A DNA stretch of 64,000 nucleotides from Pseudothauera nasutitermitis (GTDB lineage: Bacteria; Pseudomonadota; Gammaproteobacteria; Burkholderiales; Rhodocyclaceae). A model generated the notes under the pieces. It made no database searches and was not told the origin of the DNA. It worked only from the letters and a program-made list of their open reading frames with translations. This document shows positions 27,440 through 38,115 of the stretch, one piece after another. The position numbers and the translations under genes are program-made. Position 1 is the stretch's first letter, and each line of letters opens with the position of its first letter. Where the stretch lies: positions 310,001-374,000 of the forward strand of contig NZ_SSOC01000005.1 in assembly GCF_004801295.1 (NCBI RefSeq). The letters are read 5' to 3'.

Positions 27440-27952
27440 ATGGCCAAGCGCATCAGCCTGCGCGAGTTCCAGGAAAGCCTGGTGCGCCGCCTGGCCGAGG
27501 CGCGCGCCGGCGACCGCCGCGCGCTGCTCGGCCTGCGCGTCGGCGAAGAGAACTGGCTGGTCGATCTCACCGACAGCGGCGAGATCCTGCCCGTCCCCCC
27601 GCTCAGTCCGGTGCCGCTGACCCGCCCCTGGTTCAGCGGCGTGGCCAACGTGCGCGGCACCCTGTACGGCGTGGTGGATTTCTCGGCCTTCCACCAGGGC
27701 GCGCCCATCGTGCCGGCCGGCCACGCCCGGCTGCTGCTGATCGGCGCACGCCACAGCATCAACAGCGCGATTCTGGTCTCACGCGCGCTCGGGCTGCGCA
27801 GCCCGGAGGATTTCGAGGCCGACCATGGCGAAGCCGACCCGCGTCCCTGGGTCGCCCAACGCCTGCGCGACACCCAGGACCGCCTGTGGTTCAAGCTGGA
27901 TGCCGCGCGTCTGCTCGCGCACCCGGGCTTCCTCGATGCGGGCACAGAATGA
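27440..27952 (+). CDS. pilI: CheW-like adaptor PilI
   Basis: A 170-residue CheW-domain protein that couples the receptor PilJ to the kinase PilL. It has the CheW-like pattern LLGLRVGEENWLVDLTDSGEILPVPPL and VANVRGTLYGVVDFSAF. The normal position between pilH and pilJ supports the assignment. Confidence 0.9.
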   Translation: MAKRISLREFQESLVRRLAEARAGDRRALLGLRVGEENWLVDLTDSGEILPVPPLSPVPLTRPWFSGVANVRGTLYGVVDFSAFHQGAPIVPAGHARLLLIGARHSINSAILVSRALGLRSPEDFEADHGEADPRPWVAQRLRDTQDRLWFKLDAARLLAHPGFLDAGTE

Positions 27953-28012
27953 ACGGCAAGCGGGCCACGCACGGCCCGCACGGCATGGATACTTTGCGGC
28001 GGAGCACGCGAC

Positions 28013-30145
28013 ATGGCATTGAAGTTTCCCGAACTTTCCTTCGGTAAGAAGAAGTCCTCCCAGGCCGATGCGGCCTCCGAGACCACCATTCTCGACACCC
28101 ACGACCCGGTGCCCGCCGCGCCCAACGCCAAGGGCGCGGGCGAGGCCGCCCGTCCGGTTGCCGAACGCCTGCGCAACCTCGGCATCATGCTCGCCGTGCT
28201 GGTCGCGCTGACCGCCGGCCTGCTGGTGCTGCAGACGCGCGATGCCGGGCACGCCACCACCTACGTGGCCGCCTCCGGTGAAATGCAGATGCTCTCGCAG
28301 CAGATCGCCAAGGCTGCGCAGCTGTCGCTGCAGGGCAACGAACAGGCCTTCGCCGAACTGCGCCAGGCCAGTACCCGCTTCACCAACCTGCTGCGCGCCC
28401 TGACTCAGGGCGGCGAAATCGACGGCAACAGCGTGCCGGCCAGCCCGGACTCCACCCTGCCCGCGCTGCAGGCGCTGACCACCGCGTGGCGCAAGACCGA
28501 GCAGGACACCACGCAGTTGCTGGCGCAGGACAAGAACCTGATCACCCTGAACCAGTCGGTGGACACCATCAACGCGGGCAACGCCGTGCTGCTCGACCTC
28601 TCCGAGCAGGTCGCCTCGCTGAAGCTGCTGTCCGGCGGCCGCTCGCAGGACATCGCCACCGCCAACCGCGCGGTGATGCTGACCCAGCGCATCGCCAAGA
28701 ACGCCAACTCGCTGCTGGTGGCCGACGCCATCGACCCCGAAGTGGCCTTCCTGCTCGGCAAGGACACCAACACCTTCCGCGAACACCTCGCCCTGCTCCA
28801 GCAAACCCCCAGCGACCCCGAAACACGCGCACGCCTGGACGAACTCAACGAGGCCGCGCTCGACACCCTGGACGCGGTCAGCGGCATCCTCGGCAACATC
28901 CAGCTGCTGGTGCAGGCCAAGCAGGCCGGCAGCCGCATCTTCCGCGATTCCGGCCCGCTGCTGGCACGCACCAACGAACTCTCCGAAGCCTACAACCTGG
29001 CCTTCCGCGGCCTCAACCCGACCACCCTGGCGGTGGTCATCTCGGCGCTGGCCGGCATCGCCGTGCTGGTGTTGATGGCCAAGACCTACAACGACGACCT
29101 CGGCGCCCGCCGCGCCGAATCGGAACGCCAGCGCCTGCACGCCGAAGGCGAGCGCAACCAGACCCAGCAGGCCATCCTGCGGCTGATGAACGAAATGGGC
29201 GACCTCGCCGACGGCGACCTCACCATCCGCGCCACGGTGTCCGAGGACATCACCGGCGCCATCGCCGACTCGGTGAACTACACCATCGAGGAACTCTCCG
29301 TGCTGGTGCGCCGCATCAACGACGCCGCCACCCGCGTGACCGCGGCCACCCAGTCCGCCCAGCAGACCTCCAGCGAACTGCTGGCCGCCACCGAGAAGCA
29401 GGCCGAGGAACTGAAGAGCGCCGGCAGCACCGTGGAACAGATGGCCCAGTCGATGACCGAATCCTCCGCCCGCGCGCTGCAGTCCGCGCAGGTCGCCCGC
29501 CGCTCGCTGGATTCCGCGCGCAAGGGCGCGGACGCGGTGGAAAACACCATCCGCGGCATGAACGACATCCGCGAGAAGATCCAGGAAACCTCCAAGCGCA
29601 TCAAGCGCCTGGGCGAATCCTCGCAGGAGATCGGCGAAATCGTCGAACTGATCTCCGACATTACCGAGCAGACCAACGTACTGGCGCTCAACGCTGCCAT
29701 CCAGGCGGCCTCCGCCGGCGAGGCGGGCCGCGGCTTCACCGTGGTCGCGGAAGAAGTGCAGCGCCTGGCCGAACGCTCCGCCGAGGCCACCAAGCAGATC
29801 TCGGCGATCGTGAAGACCATTCAGACCGACACCCAAGACGCCGTGGGCGCCATGGAAAACGCCACCCGCGACGTGGTCGAGGGCGCCCAGCTGTCCGACG
29901 CCGCCGGCCAGGCGCTGTCCGAGATCGGCCAGGTGTCGATGGAAACCGCCCGCCTCATCGAGCAGATCTCCACCGACACCCAGCGCCAGGCCGCCACGGC
30001 AACCAGCGTTGCCCAGGCGATGAAGGGCATTCTCGGCATCACCGAACAGACCACGCGCGGCACGCAGCAGACCGCCGTGTCCATCGGCCAGCTGGCCGAC
30101 CTCGCAGTGGAACTCAAGGGATCGGTGTCGGGCTTCAAGGTCTGA
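28013..30145 (+). CDS. pilJ: Type IV pilus methyl-accepting chemoreceptor PilJ
   Basis: A 710-residue inner-membrane receptor of the Pil-Chp system. Two membrane helices (about residues 60-80 and 338-360) enclose a periplasmic region with two PilJ-type helical bundles ([20 protein letters not shown] and [20 protein letters not shown] look like repeats). A HAMP-like region (about 395-450) and the MCP signalling domain follow, with the hairpin tip [24 protein letters not shown] split here as [16 protein letters not shown] then [15 protein letters not shown]. It senses pilus or surface signals and controls PilL. Confidence 0.93.
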   Translation: MALKFPELSFGKKKSSQADAASETTILDTHDPVPAAPNAKGAGEAARPVAERLRNLGIMLAVLVALTAGLLVLQTRDAGHATTYVAASGEMQMLSQQIAKAAQLSLQGNEQAFAELRQASTRFTNLLRALTQGGEIDGNSVPASPDSTLPALQALTTAWRKTEQDTTQLLAQDKNLITLNQSVDTINAGNAVLLDLSEQVASLKLLSGGRSQDIATANRAVMLTQRIAKNANSLLVADAIDPEVAFLLGKDTNTFREHLALLQQTPSDPETRARLDELNEAALDTLDAVSGILGNIQLLVQAKQAGSRIFRDSGPLLARTNELSEAYNLAFRGLNPTTLAVVISALAGIAVLVLMAKTYNDDLGARRAESERQRLHAEGERNQTQQAILRLMNEMGDLADGDLTIRATVSEDITGAIADSVNYTIEELSVLVRRINDAATRVTAATQSAQQTSSELLAATEKQAEELKSAGSTVEQMAQSMTESSARALQSAQVARRSLDSARKGADAVENTIRGMNDIREKIQETSKRIKRLGESSQEIGEIVELISDITEQTNVLALNAAIQAASAGEAGRGFTVVAEEVQRLAERSAEATKQISAIVKTIQTDTQDAVGAMENATRDVVEGAQLSDAAGQALSEIGQVSMETARLIEQISTDTQRQAATATSVAQAMKGILGITEQTTRGTQQTAVSIGQLADLAVELKGSVSGFKV

Positions 30146-30172
30146 CCGGCTCACCAGGCGAGAGACCGACAC

Positions 30173-33100
30173 ATGACGCACGCACCCGGACCGGATCTCG
30201 GCCCGCTCACCTGGGTCAAGGGCGAGATCGACAACGCGCTGGCGCGCGCCGCCGAGGGACTGGAGGAAGCCGCCGGCGCCGCCGAACCAGCGGCCCGCAT
30301 CCAGTTCGCGCAGACTCACCTGCACCAGGCGCGCGGCGCGTTGTCCATCGTCGGCCTCGACGGCCTGACCCAGTTCGCCGACGCGCTCGACCAGCTGTTC
30401 GGCGCCGCCGCGCGCGGCGAAGTGCCCAGCGACGAGGCCTTGTTCAAGGTCGGCCGGCGCGGCCTCGCGGCCATCGCCAACTACCTCGACGAACTCGCCC
30501 ACGGCGCCATCGACCAGCCGTTGCGCCTGGCCGGCCTGTACGGCGAAATCCAGACCCTGCGCGGCCGCGAATACTCGGCCGTGGACCTGTTCTTCCCCGA
30601 CCTCGGCCGGCGCCCGCCCCGGCGCGGCGGTCAGGCCACGGTGCCCGAGGCCGCCCGGCGCGGCCACCTGCGCACCCTGCGCGCGCGCTTCGAGCGCGGC
30701 CTGCTCGGCTGGCTGCGCGTCCCGGCGTCCCCGGAAGGCCCGCAGGCCATGCGCGAGGCCGTGGTGGAAATCGAGCGCGTGCTCGCCGCCACACCCGCAC
30801 GCACGCTGTGGTGGGCCGCCATCGCCCTGTTCGACACCGCAGAGGGGCAACCCCTGCCCCAGGACGACACCGCCCGCCGGCTGTGCGCGCGGCTCGATGC
30901 CCAGTTGCGCCGCACGCTGGGCGGCAGCACCGCAGTGCCCGATCGCCTGCTGCGCGAAGTGCTCCATCGCATCGCCGTCACCCCGGCGGTCACCGCCCAC
31001 CAGCACGCCGTGCGCGAAACCTGGGCGCTCGACACCCTGGTTCCCGAAGCCGGCGCCACGGTCAGCGACGCACCGCTCGGCCCGCTGCTGCAAAACCTGC
31101 ACGGCAAGCTCAACAACGCCAAGGAAACCTGGGACAGCTTCTGCACCGGCAACGCCGCCGCGCTGCAGCGCTTCGAAACCCAGCTCGGCGAACTCGCCCA
31201 GCAGGCCGCACAGCTCGGCCGGCCGCCGTTCTCCCGGCTGCTGGTCGGCCTGGACGGTTTCCTGCAGTGGCTGCGCAAGGATCCGCTGCAACTCAACGAA
31301 GCCCTCTCGCTGGAGATCGCCACCGCCCTGCTGCTCGGCGAATCCGCGCTGGACCGGGGCGGTCCCGACCCCGCCTTCTCCGCCCAGGTCGCCGACACGC
31401 TCAAGCGCATTGCCGCGCTGATGCGCGGCGAAGCGGTGGAAACCGCCGAACTGTCGCCCACCGCCCAGGGTGCCCGGCGCAACCAGGAACGCGACGCGCT
31501 GGCCCAGCTTGCCCGCGAAATCCTGGTCAGCCTGGCGCAGGTCGAACAGACCCTCGACGACTTCTTCCGCAACCACGAGAAGCGTGCCCCGCTGGCCGGC
31601 CTGGCCGGGCCGCTGCACCAGATCGAGGGCGCGCTCAGCCTGCTGGGCGATGAAGAGGCCCTTGCCCTGGTCCACGGCGCCGCGGAGGAAATCGCCGCCT
31701 TCGCCGCGGCCACCGACGAACCCGACGCGGAAGCCACCGCAGCCCTCGCCCATCGTCTTTCCGCGCTGGGTTTCTATATCCAGGCGCTGCAACACGGACC
31801 GGCCTCGCTGGACGCCTTCCTGAACCCGGGCGCGGCCGGGGAAGAGAGCGCAGAGCTCGAAGAGGCCGAGTACCCCCCACCCGAAGCGGCGGACGAAACC
31901 ACGGCGCCGGCCATCGAACCCGCGCCGGCCCCGGCCCGGACGGCAGCACCGGCTGCCGCAGAGCCCCCTCCGGCCGAACCCACCGCGCCACCCGCCGAGG
32001 AAGAACCCGCGCCGCCGGAAGCCGCCCCCGACGAGTTCGATGCCGAGGATCTGCCGCCGCCCCCGCTGGAAATCCCCGCGCCGGCAGCCGAAACCCAACG
32101 CCTGATCGAGGCCAGCGACGCCGAGGTCGACGCCGAGCTGCTGGAAATCTTCATCGAAGAAGCCCAGGAAGTGCTTGCCTCGATCGGCGAGCATCTCGAA
32201 CTGTCGCGCACCGAACCGTCCAACACCGAGTACTTCACCGCCATCCGGCGCGGCTTCCACACCCTCAAGGGCAGTGGCCGCATGGTCGGCCTGCGCGACC
32301 TGGGCGAAAGCGCCTGGGGCATGGAACAGACGCTCAACCGCTGGCTGCAACTCGAATGGACACCCACGCCGGCGCTGCACCACCTTGTCGATGCCGCCCA
32401 CCAAGTATTCTCCGACTGGGTGGCGCAACTGCATGCCGGCGGCGCACACCAGCGCGACACCGCCGCGTTGCTCGCCGAGGCCGAACGCCTGCGCGACAGC
32501 GAACAGCCGATCCACGATCCGTTGCCGATCGCCGATGCCGTCGTGCACAGCGCCGAAACGCCTGCCGAACCCGAGCGTTTCGAGTTCGACCTGTCGCTCT
32601 CGGAAGAAGGCGAAGTCCTGCCGGTGGCGCACACCGACGGCCCCCCGGCGGAGCAGGCGGCGGACGACGCCACCTCCACGGTACTCGGACTGGCCGACTT
32701 CAACGCACCGCCCGACGATACGGTCGAGGAAGCACTGGAGAGCATCGACCTCGAAATCCTCGGGGACGAATTCGACTCCGAAGAGGCGGAAGCGCCCCCC
32801 GCAGCGCCCGTCGACGAACAGGCCCCGCCCCCGCCTGACGCGGAGCAGACCGAAGCGGGGGCGGCTGAAGAGATCGAGCTCCAGCCTCTCGCCCCGATCG
32901 CCGAACAAGCGCCGCCCGCCACCGACACAGCGGAGGCCGAAGCGCCGCTGCTGGAGCACAGCGCCCCGGACGACGCGGACGCGCTCCCCGCCGCCGAAGC
33001 CGGCTCGCCCGCCGACACCTGGCCCGACGACGAGAACGCCGACTTCATCCGCATCGGCGACGCCGAGATCTCGCGCCCACTGTACGACCTCTATCTGGCC

Positions 33101-35815
33101 GAGGCGCGCCACCATCTGAGCACGCTGCATCAGGAAATCGTCCGCCTGCGCGCCAACCCCACGCAGCCGCCGCTCGAGGTGGCGGTGCGTGCCGCGCACA
33201 CGCTGGCGGGCATTTCCGGCACCGCGCGCCTGACACCCCTGCAGGCCCTCGCCCGCGCGCTCGAATACGCCCAGGCGCGCTGCCGCGACAACCAGTTGCC
33301 GCCCAGCGCGGAACAGGTCGCACTGCTGCAGAGCAGCCTGGAAACCCTCGAGGCGATGCTCGTCGAAGTCAGCGCGCGCACCCTGCCGCTGCCCGTGCCG
33401 GAACTCATCGAGCAGCTCGAGACGGTCGGCCGGCGCCCCGCCGAGGACGAAACTCCGCCCCCGCCAGCACTCGGCGGCGACACGCCCGACGCGCTGCTCC
33501 CGCCCCAGGACGAAGCCCCCGCGCGCGAAGCCCCGCCGCCGGTGCATGACGAAATCGATACCCAGCTGCTGCCCATCTTCCTGGAAGAAAGCGGCGACCT
33601 GCTCGGCGAACTGCACGGCGCATTGCGCGCCTGGCGCAACGAGCCGGACAGCGACGAATTCGCCCAGCGCCTCGCCCGCCAGTTGCACACGCTGAAGGGC
33701 AGCGCGCGCATGACCGGGGCGATGAACCTGGGCGAGCACGTCCATCAGATGGAAACCACGCTGGAGGCCGCCCGCCGCGCGGGCAGCGATCCAGCCGCGA
33801 TCATCGACGAGCTCGAAAGCAGCCTGGACCTCGCCGAACAGGCCATCGACGCGCTGGCCAGCGGCGACACCGGCGCCCCGCGGCCCCCGTCCGCCCCCCT
33901 CGCGGCAGCGCCCGGCGACGACGCCCCCCGGCCGGCGGCACCTGCCGCCGAACCCGTCGAAGTCGCCGCCGAACACGAAACCGGCTCGGGCAGCGCCACG
34001 CTGCGCGTGCGCGCCGACGCGGTCGACCACTTCGTCAACCAGGCCGGCGAAATCGGCATCGCGCGCACCCGCATCGAAGGCGAACTGCGCACCCTGCGCC
34101 GCTCGCTGCTCGACCTCACCGAAAACGTCATCCGCCTGCGCAACCAGCTGCGCGAGGTGGAAATCCAGGCCGAAGTGCAGATGCAGTCGCGCATCGCCCA
34201 GGCCGAAAGCCATCACGCGGAGTTCGACCCACTGGAGATGGACCGCTACACCCGGCTGCAGGAACTCACCCGGATGATGGCGGAGAGCGTCAACGACGTC
34301 ACCACGGTGCAGCAGAACCTGCTGAAGAACCTCGACGGCGCCGACGTCGCCCTGCACGGCCAGGCGCGCATGTCGCGCGAACTGCAGCAGGCGCTGATGC
34401 AGGTGCGCATGGTGCCCTTCGAGAACCTCGCCGACCGCCTGCACCGCGTGGTGCGGCAAAGCGCCAAGGACCTCGGCAAGCGCGCCACGCTGGACCTGCG
34501 CGGCGGCCGCATCGAACTCGACCGCGGCGTGCTGGAGCACATGGTCGCGCCGCTCGAACACCTGCTGCGCAACTCCATCGCCCACGGCATCGAGGCGCCC
34601 GCCGCGCGCCGCGAGGCGGGCAAGGCCGAAATCGGCGAGATCACCCTCACCGTGCGCCAGGAAGGCAACGAAATCGCCATCGACCTGGCCGACGACGGCG
34701 CGGGGCTCGATTTCGCCCGCATCGCCGAACGCGCGCGCGCCAACGGCCTGCTGGGCGCCGACGAACAGGCGGACGAGAAGCGCCTGACCAACCTGATCTT
34801 CGTGCCCGGCTTTTCCACCGCCGGCTCGGTGTCCACGCTGTCCGGCCGTGGCGTCGGCATGGACGTGGTGAAGTCCGAGACCGCCGCGCTCGGCGGCCGC
34901 CTCGACGTTTCCAGCCAACCCGGCCAGGGCACGCGCTTCCGCATCTACCTGCCGCTCACCCTCGCGGTCACCCAGGCGCTGCTGGTGCGCGCGGGCAACC
35001 GCAGCTGGGCCGTGCCGTCCAGCATGATCGCCCAGGTGCTCGAGCTGAAGGCCGATGCCCTCGAACGCCTGCGCACCGAAGGCGGCACCGAATGGCAGGA
35101 CGAGCATTACAGCTACCGCTACCTGCCCCGCCTGCTCGGCGACCGTCATACCCAGCCCGAGGTGCAGCGCTTCAACTGGATACTGCTGCTGCGCGCCGGC
35201 GCGCAGACCCTGGCGCTGCACGTGGACGGCCTGCGCGGCAACCAGGAAATCGTCGTCAAGAACGCTGGCCCGCAGGTCGCCCGCCTGGTCGGCGTGTCCG
35301 GCGCCACGGTGCTGGGCGACGGCGAGATCGTGCTGATCCTCAACCCGGTGGCGCTCGCCAGCCGTGGGCTGGGCGCGGGCCAGGACGCCGCCGGAAGCGA
35401 CGGCGCGCTGGCCGCCGCCCCGCTGGCCGCACCGGCCCCCGCGCACATCCCCACCGTCATGGTGGTGGACGACTCGCTCACCGTGCGCAAGATCACCGGC
35501 CGCCTGCTCGAACGCGAGGGCTACCGCGTGATCACCGCCAAGGACGGCGTGGATGCGCTGGAAAAGCTGCTGGAAAGCGTGCCCGATGTGGTGCTCTCCG
35601 ACATCGAGATGCCGCGCATGGACGGCTTCGACCTGGTGCGCAACATCCGCGCCGACGAGCGTACGCGTGCCGTGCCGGTGATCATGATCACCTCCCGCCT
35701 GGCGGACAAGCACCGCCGCTACGCGGAGGAAGTGGGCGCCAATCACTACCTCGGCAAGCCTTACCAGGAAGAGGAACTGCTGGCCCTGCTGGCGGGTTAC
35801 ACCGGCGCACACTGA
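30173..35815 (+). CDS. pilL: Chemosensory hybrid kinase PilL/ChpA
   Basis: An 1880-residue CheA-like kinase that drives PilG and PilH. Three Hpt domains have clear phospho-histidines: HTLKGSGR (residue 696), HTLAGIS (1009) and HTLKGSAR (1172). The N-terminal 600 residues look like two further degenerate Hpt/FimS-like helical domains, followed by very acidic, proline-rich linkers. Then come the CheA dimerisation region, HATPase (LEHLLRNSIAHGIEAP, GRGVGMDVV), a CheW-like domain and a C-terminal receiver with Asp1810 (VLSDIEMPRMDG). Pseudomonas ChpA has more phosphotransfer modules and is longer. pilK and chpB (methylation genes) do not follow. Confidence 0.93.
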   Translation: MTHAPGPDLGPLTWVKGEIDNALARAAEGLEEAAGAAEPAARIQFAQTHLHQARGALSIVGLDGLTQFADALDQLFGAAARGEVPSDEALFKVGRRGLAAIANYLDELAHGAIDQPLRLAGLYGEIQTLRGREYSAVDLFFPDLGRRPPRRGGQATVPEAARRGHLRTLRARFERGLLGWLRVPASPEGPQAMREAVVEIERVLAATPARTLWWAAIALFDTAEGQPLPQDDTARRLCARLDAQLRRTLGGSTAVPDRLLREVLHRIAVTPAVTAHQHAVRETWALDTLVPEAGATVSDAPLGPLLQNLHGKLNNAKETWDSFCTGNAAALQRFETQLGELAQQAAQLGRPPFSRLLVGLDGFLQWLRKDPLQLNEALSLEIATALLLGESALDRGGPDPAFSAQVADTLKRIAALMRGEAVETAELSPTAQGARRNQERDALAQLAREILVSLAQVEQTLDDFFRNHEKRAPLAGLAGPLHQIEGALSLLGDEEALALVHGAAEEIAAFAAATDEPDAEATAALAHRLSALGFYIQALQHGPASLDAFLNPGAAGEESAELEEAEYPPPEAADETTAPAIEPAPAPARTAAPAAAEPPPAEPTAPPAEEEPAPPEAAPDEFDAEDLPPPPLEIPAPAAETQRLIEASDAEVDAELLEIFIEEAQEVLASIGEHLELSRTEPSNTEYFTAIRRGFHTLKGSGRMVGLRDLGESAWGMEQTLNRWLQLEWTPTPALHHLVDAAHQVFSDWVAQLHAGGAHQRDTAALLAEAERLRDSEQPIHDPLPIADAVVHSAETPAEPERFEFDLSLSEEGEVLPVAHTDGPPAEQAADDATSTVLGLADFNAPPDDTVEEALESIDLEILGDEFDSEEAEAPPAAPVDEQAPPPPDAEQTEAGAAEEIELQPLAPIAEQAPPATDTAEAEAPLLEHSAPDDADALPAAEAGSPADTWPDDENADFIRIGDAEISRPLYDLYLAEARHHLSTLHQEIVRLRANPTQPPLEVAVRAAHTLAGISGTARLTPLQALARALEYAQARCRDNQLPPSAEQVALLQSSLETLEAMLVEVSARTLPLPVPELIEQLETVGRRPAEDETPPPPALGGDTPDALLPPQDEAPAREAPPPVHDEIDTQLLPIFLEESGDLLGELHGALRAWRNEPDSDEFAQRLARQLHTLKGSARMTGAMNLGEHVHQMETTLEAARRAGSDPAAIIDELESSLDLAEQAIDALASGDTGAPRPPSAPLAAAPGDDAPRPAAPAAEPVEVAAEHETGSGSATLRVRADAVDHFVNQAGEIGIARTRIEGELRTLRRSLLDLTENVIRLRNQLREVEIQAEVQMQSRIAQAESHHAEFDPLEMDRYTRLQELTRMMAESVNDVTTVQQNLLKNLDGADVALHGQARMSRELQQALMQVRMVPFENLADRLHRVVRQSAKDLGKRATLDLRGGRIELDRGVLEHMVAPLEHLLRNSIAHGIEAPAARREAGKAEIGEITLTVRQEGNEIAIDLADDGAGLDFARIAERARANGLLGADEQADEKRLTNLIFVPGFSTAGSVSTLSGRGVGMDVVKSETAALGGRLDVSSQPGQGTRFRIYLPLTLAVTQALLVRAGNRSWAVPSSMIAQVLELKADALERLRTEGGTEWQDEHYSYRYLPRLLGDRHTQPEVQRFNWILLLRAGAQTLALHVDGLRGNQEIVVKNAGPQVARLVGVSGATVLGDGEIVLILNPVALASRGLGAGQDAAGSDGALAAAPLAAPAPAHIPTVMVVDDSLTVRKITGRLLEREGYRVITAKDGVDALEKLLESVPDVVLSDIEMPRMDGFDLVRNIRADERTRAVPVIMITSRLADKHRRYAEEVGANHYLGKPYQEEELLALLAGYTGAH

Positions 35816-35835
35816 AGCAGCTGCGCCCCCGCGCC

Positions 35836-35858
35836 GATCCGGCATTTCTTGCCGGATC
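35836..35858 (+). terminator. Hairpin after pilL
   Basis: A perfect 9-bp inverted repeat (GATCCGGCA, loop TTTCT, TGCCGGATC) starts 20 bases after the pilL stop. There is no T run, so it may end the transcript only weakly. Confidence 0.45.
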
Positions 35859-35972
35859 GATGCTGCCCATGTCCGCCACCGGACGACGCCCCATCCGGAA
35901 TCCCTGCAAAAACCGTAGATGGCATGAGCATTGCTATAAGGGACATGTCAATCCACCCGCATGGAGAACGAC

Positions 35973-36521
35973 ATGATCATCCAGTCTGGTTACGGCATAC
36001 AGGCCTACGCTTCGTCCATCAGAACCGCCGTGCAGCAGCAGAACAGCGCCGCGCTACAGCTTTCCTCCACGGATTCGTCGAAGAATGCCGAAAGGGTGAC
36101 CCTGTCCAGCCAGGGCAAGGAGCTTGCCGCGAGCGAGAACGGCGCCGCGGCCGCCAGAACGCCCGGCCAGGAATGGATGCTGCAGGCCGCCCGCTCCAGC
36201 CCGCAAACCGCCGCAAAGCTTGCCAGCGACATGGCATACATCCCGAGCGGCATCCTGTACGACATCCGCGACTCGGTCGAAAACGGCGGGCCGATCCGGC
36301 TGGCCGGCTCGGGGCGGGTCGTCGATGACGCCTTCAAGTCCCAATTCGAGAGCGAAGCCGCAGTGATCGATGCGCAGCGGCGCGCGCTATACGAGGCGGA
36401 AACCGCGAAAGGCACGGACCCAGTGCAGATCCTCACCATGATGATCGACTTCACCAACGCGCAATCCCAGAGCTACCTGGAGGGCTCCGGCTGGGGGTAT
36501 CGGGGCAGTTCTGCACCGTGA
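35973..36521 (+). CDS. Hypothetical protein of unknown family
   Basis: A 182-residue protein I do not recognise. It has no signal peptide or membrane helix. Residues 20-60 are rich in Ser, Gln and Ala and include RVTLSSQGKELAAS, reminiscent of short VTLS motifs seen in flagellar and secreted regulators, but not enough to assign. The C-terminal third is helical with an aromatic, glycine-rich tail (SGWGYRGSS). The ATG at 35973 is preferred because GGAG (35963-35966) stands 6 bases before it; the ATG at 35961 has no such site. Base composition is less GC-rich than in neighbouring genes, which may point to acquisition. Confidence 0.6.
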   Translation: MIIQSGYGIQAYASSIRTAVQQQNSAALQLSSTDSSKNAERVTLSSQGKELAASENGAAAARTPGQEWMLQAARSSPQTAAKLASDMAYIPSGILYDIRDSVENGGPIRLAGSGRVVDDAFKSQFESEAAVIDAQRRALYEAETAKGTDPVQILTMMIDFTNAQSQSYLEGSGWGYRGSSAP

Positions 36522-36586
36522 TCCATCGCCCGTGAATCGCGGCGTACCTGTCCAGACGGATCCGGACATAGGCAGCCCCCGTTTGT

Positions 36587-38026
36587 TCACCCTTTCACCG
36601 CCCCAAAACGCGCCAGCGTGCGCGCCCGCGCGGCGGCATGGTCCACCAGCGGTGCCGGATAGTCGTGGCCGATGCGCACGCCGGCGGCGCGCTGCGCGGC
36701 TTCGTCCATCTTCCACGGCGCGTGGATCCAGCGTGCCGGCACGCCGGCCAGTTCCGGCACGTACTTGCGGATGAAGGTGCCGTGCGGGTCGAAACGTTCC
36801 GACTGGGCCAGCGGATTGAAGATGCGGAAATAAGGCTGCGCGTCGCAGCCGGTGGACGCCGCCCATTGCCAGCCGCCGTTGTTGGCCGCCAGGTCGTAAT
36901 CGAGCAGCAGGTCGGCGAAATGGCGCTCGCCGAGGCGCCAGTCCACCCCCAGGTCCTTGCTCAGGAAAGACGCGGTCAGCATGCGCAGGCGGTTGTGCAT
37001 ATAACCGCTACCCGCCAGCTGGCGCATGCCCGCATCGACCAGCGGATAACCGGTGCGCCCGGCCTTCCACGCCGCCAGCAGATCGGGCGCATCGTCCCAG
37101 CGCAGGCGGTCGTACTCCGGACGAAAGCAGTGCGTGAGCACCCGCGGGTGATGCCACAGGATCATCTGGTAGAACTCGCGCCAGATCAGTTCATCCACCC
37201 AGACACGCGCGCCCTCGCCGCCGGTTTCGCGTGCGCGGCGCACCAGTTCGCGCACCGACACGGTACCGAAGCGCAGGTGGGCGGACAGATAGGACACGCC
37301 CTTCACGCCCGGATAGTCGCGCGCCTCGTGATAATGCCCGATGCGCGCGAAGAACCCGTCGGCCAGCGTTCCCCCGGCAGACATGCCGGCCTGCTCCAGT
37401 GGCCCGCCCGCCGGCGGCGGCGCGAACCCCAGCTCGGCCAGCGTGGGCAGGTGCTCGCCGGGTGCCAGCGGCGCCAGGCGGCCGGCATGGGGTTCGACCG
37501 GCCAGGACGGCAAGCCCTCCGCCTCCAGCCTGCGCAGCCAGGCGTTGCGGTAGGGCGTGAACATGCTGAACGGCGTACCGCCCTGCGTCATCACCTCGTC
37601 GCGCTCGAATACCACCTGATCCTTGCAGTCGCCGAAGACGGTGCCCATGCGCGCCAGGGCAGCAGCCACCCGGCCGTCGCGCACGATGGCGTCCGGCTCG
37701 TAGTCGCGGTTGGCGAATACCGCCTCGACGCCCAGCGCAGCGGCCAGCCGGGGGATCTCCTCGTCGGCGCGGCCGTGGCGCACGATCAGCCCGGCGCCGG
37801 TCACCCCGGCAGCCGCGCCCAGCCGCGCCAGCGCGTCGTTCAGTTCGGCCACGCAGCGCAGGATGAAGGCGACCCGGCGGTCGGCGCGGTCCGCCAGGGT
37901 ATCGAGGATCCGCGTATCGAACACGAAGACGCAATGCACGCGCTCGTGCGCGCTCAAGGCGCGCGACAGCGCGGCATGATCGAAACTGCGCAGATCCCTG
38001 CGGAACCAGACGAGGGCGGAGGACAT
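36587..38026 (-). CDS. phrB: Deoxyribodipyrimidine photo-lyase
   Basis: A light-driven repair enzyme that splits cyclobutane pyrimidine dimers using reduced FAD. The 479-residue protein has the N-terminal antenna domain (ALVWFRRDLRSFDH) and the C-terminal FAD domain with WREFYQMILWHHP, YPLVDAGMRQLAGSGYMHNRLRM and NNGGWQWAASTGCDAQPYFRIFNP, including the tryptophans used for electron transfer. The class I length is normal. The start ATG (38024-38026) begins MSSALVWFRRDLR; an upstream in-frame extension has no homology. Confidence 0.95.
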   Translation of the reverse strand: MSSALVWFRRDLRSFDHAALSRALSAHERVHCVFVFDTRILDTLADRADRRVAFILRCVAELNDALARLGAAAGVTGAGLIVRHGRADEEIPRLAAALGVEAVFANRDYEPDAIVRDGRVAAALARMGTVFGDCKDQVVFERDEVMTQGGTPFSMFTPYRNAWLRRLEAEGLPSWPVEPHAGRLAPLAPGEHLPTLAELGFAPPPAGGPLEQAGMSAGGTLADGFFARIGHYHEARDYPGVKGVSYLSAHLRFGTVSVRELVRRARETGGEGARVWVDELIWREFYQMILWHHPRVLTHCFRPEYDRLRWDDAPDLLAAWKAGRTGYPLVDAGMRQLAGSGYMHNRLRMLTASFLSKDLGVDWRLGERHFADLLLDYDLAANNGGWQWAASTGCDAQPYFRIFNPLAQSERFDPHGTFIRKYVPELAGVPARWIHAPWKMDEAAQRAAGVRIGHDYPAPLVDHAAARARTLARFGAVKG

Positions 38027-38115
38027 GAACGAAGTTTTCCGGCGAACACGGCAACGACGGCGGCACGGCTCAGCTTCCTTCCGCCAGCGTGCCGACAAGG
38101 GCGTAAAATGATGCC

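Noticed and set aside
27779-35845. A very long open frame on the minus strand opposite pilI, pilJ and pilL
   Set aside because: It is a shadow caused by GC-rich third positions. Its translation is low-complexity Gly/Arg/Ala, and the plus strand carries clear, well-conserved proteins over the whole length.
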